Source: JAFGTP01 sp964472715 (GTDB taxonomy: Bacteria > Fidelibacterota > UBA2242 > JAFGTP01). Taken from it: 6,829 nt of DNA. Both the position numbers and the translations under genes were made by a program. The stretch lies in the NCBI GenBank assembly GCA_964472715.1, contig CAYYMT010000163.1:1-6829 (forward strand), in the 5' to 3' direction. Of this stretch, positions 5,683 through 6,829 are shown piece by piece (the stretch's first letter is position 1; each line of letters begins with the position of its first letter). The notes beneath the pieces are model-generated. The model was not told the origin of the DNA. It worked only from the letters and a program-made list of their open reading frames with translations, and did not search any database.

Positions 5683-5703
5683 GCATTGGATTTGACTTAT
5701 ACT
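5674..5703 (+). promoter_or_regulatory. Candidate promoter for butyrate kinase
   Basis: TTAAAA (5674-5679, four of six matches) and TATACT (5698-5703, five of six) are 18 bases apart, giving a start near 5710 and a leader of about 35 bases. A better -35-like word, TTGACT (5692-5697), has no good -10 at 16-18 bp. No terminator is evident after the preceding gene, so some read-through is possible. Confidence 0.38.
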
Positions 5704-5744
5704 TTAACCTGATTAGTTGAACCATAAAATTTCGGGAGAGAATT

Positions 5745-6815
5745 ATGAGCCAAGATGTCGTATTAACCATTAACCCCGGATCTACTTCTACTAAAATCGG
5801 ATTATTCAGTCGTGAGGATGAAATTCATGTTGAAAAGATAGACCATTCCGGAACGGCAATCGCAGATATGCATTCCATCAAAGACCAATTGCCTTTACGC
5901 GCCAAATACATCAATGAAATTCTGGAGAAAGAATTAAAAGAAAACCGGTTAGTGGCTGTCGTGGGCCGTGGCGGTTTAGTCGGGCCGGTAAGCAGTGGCA
6001 TTTACAAGATCAATGATGACCTGAAAGATATAACAATTAATTGTGTTTATGCTTCTCATGCCAGTAATCTCGGCGCTTCCCTGGCGGACCAGATTGCAGA
6101 AAAATATCAGGTGCCATCATTTATTGTTGATCCGGTAACTGTGGATGAGATGATACCGGAAGCGCGGATCAGCGGCGTTCCCGAAATCGAGAGACGCAGC
6201 CGTTTGCATGCCCTCAATATCAATGCCTGTGTCCGCCAGGCCTGTAAGGAATTAAATCTGGATAAAACCAAAAGCAATTTTGTGGTAGCCCATATGGGCG
6301 GTGGTATTTCCATTGCAGCTATTCATAATAGCCGGATAATCGATACCAACGATGCGCTGATGGGCATGGGGCCTTTTTCGCCGGAACGTGCCGGCGCCCT
6401 TCCCCTGGAAGGCCTGGTCAAACTGGCGCAGAAACACACCCTGAAAGAGATGAAGATCAAACTGACAAAAAACAGTGGCGTAAAAGCTTATCTTGGTACT
6501 AATGACATGCAGGAAGTTGTCCGGCGCGTGAAAGATGGTGACCAGGAAGCCACATTAATATATGATGCGATGATTTATCAAATTGCCAAGGAAATCGGTG
6601 CCATGGCAACCACCTTGCCGGGAAAGGTTGACGCAATTATTTTTACCGGCGGTATGGCTCATTCCGACCTGACGGTAAAAAAATTATGGGAGCGGGTGAA
6701 CTTTATTACCGGGAATAAGGTGGTGATTCCGGGAGAGAATGAATTGGAATCCCTGGCCAGTGGCGGTTTCCTGGCAATTGATAAAAAACAGGAAGTATTG
6801 GAATATAAAAAATAA
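5745..6815 (+). CDS. buk: Butyrate kinase
   Basis: 356 residues, full length for the family. It belongs to the ASKHA acetokinase superfamily and reads as butyrate rather than acetate kinase: 'VLTINPGSTSTKIGLF' (6-21, phosphate-binding loop), 'VVGRGGLVGPV' (72-82), 'NCVYASHASNLGA' (99-111), 'FIVDPVTVDEM' (126-136), 'RRSRLHALNINA' (150-161), 'VAHMGGGISIAA' (181-192), 'PFSPERAGALPLEGL' (210-224), 'IIFTGGMAHSD' (298-308) and 'PGENELESLASGG' (329-341). It interconverts butyryl phosphate plus ADP with butyrate plus ATP in the cytoplasm; homologues also use isobutyrate and other branched short-chain acids. GGGAGAG (5734-5740) lies four bases before the ATG. Phosphate butyryltransferase, its usual partner, is not upstream and could be the gene starting at the right edge. 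Direction (ATP gain or acid uptake) cannot be told from sequence. Confidence 0.95.
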   Translation: MSQDVVLTINPGSTSTKIGLFSREDEIHVEKIDHSGTAIADMHSIKDQLPLRAKYINEILEKELKENRLVAVVGRGGLVGPVSSGIYKINDDLKDITINCVYASHASNLGASLADQIAEKYQVPSFIVDPVTVDEMIPEARISGVPEIERRSRLHALNINACVRQACKELNLDKTKSNFVVAHMGGGISIAAIHNSRIIDTNDALMGMGPFSPERAGALPLEGLVKLAQKHTLKEMKIKLTKNSGVKAYLGTNDMQEVVRRVKDGDQEATLIYDAMIYQIAKEIGAMATTLPGKVDAIIFTGGMAHSDLTVKKLWERVNFITGNKVVIPGENELESLASGGFLAIDKKQEVLEYKK

Positions 6816-6817
6816 AT

Positions 6818-6829
6818 AAAGGAATTTTA
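6818..6829 (+). promoter_or_regulatory. Ribosome binding site of a further gene beyond the right edge
   Basis: AAAGGA (6818-6823) follows the buk stop by two bases, and the window ends on an A five bases later, at the right distance to be the first base of an ATG. This suggests a tightly linked next gene in a buk operon; its identity is not visible. Confidence 0.5.

Noticed and set aside
1..6829. Search for CRISPR arrays, insertion sequences, tRNA genes, toxin-antitoxin or defence genes
   Set aside because: No regularly spaced repeats, transposase motifs, tRNA-like cloverleaf or known defence domains were seen; gene order looks like ordinary chromosomal DNA.

Overview
The window comes from a bacterial chromosome of moderate, slightly low GC. 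It looks like an environmental Gram-negative lineage, possibly near the FCB group (Calditrichota, Marinimicrobia or KSB1-like). This placement is inferred from gene content and style: exported proteins, a TPR/coiled-coil envelope protein, an Fe-S-type Rrf2 regulator and butyrate kinase. No rRNA, tRNA or decisive marker is present. I see no insertion sequence, phage gene, CRISPR array or RNA gene. Nearly every base is in, or just upstream of, a recognisable gene, and no gene-free stretch exceeds 300 bases.

Layout. (1) Positions 1-808, minus strand: a DJ-1/PfpI-family protein is followed by a Nudix hydrolase that runs off the left edge. Their stop and start overlap in TAATG, so they should form a translationally coupled pair. 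(2) 967-1485, plus: an exported thioredoxin-fold protein with a WCHWC active site, closed by a clear intrinsic terminator (1527-1560). (3) 1622-2023, plus: an Rrf2/IscR-type regulator with three cysteines. A perfect 9-bp-arm inverted repeat sits directly upstream. (4) 2025-2975, minus: the PhoH/YbeZ ATPase, converging on rrf2 with one base between the stop codons. (5) 3168-5537, plus: a two-gene operon of an exported coiled-coil/TPR protein and an exported alpha/beta hydrolase, six bases apart. A good sigma70-like promoter lies in front, with two TTGCCGG copies 21 bp apart further upstream. (6) 5745-6815, plus: butyrate kinase, preceded by a 207-base leader with an exact 12-bp direct repeat, a 7-bp-arm inverted repeat and a plausible promoter. 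The window ends on what looks like the ribosome binding site of the next gene.

The units look mostly independent: metabolite damage control (DJ-1/Nudix), extracytoplasmic thiol chemistry, Fe-S-linked regulation, RNA/ribosome quality control (PhoH), an envelope operon and acyl-phosphate energy metabolism. I do not see a clearly new multi-gene system. The points most worth a second look are the TPR-hydrolase pair and the unexplained repeats upstream of rrf2, the TPR gene and buk. Several start codons are assigned downstream of the longest possible reading frame on the basis of ribosome binding sites and family alignment.
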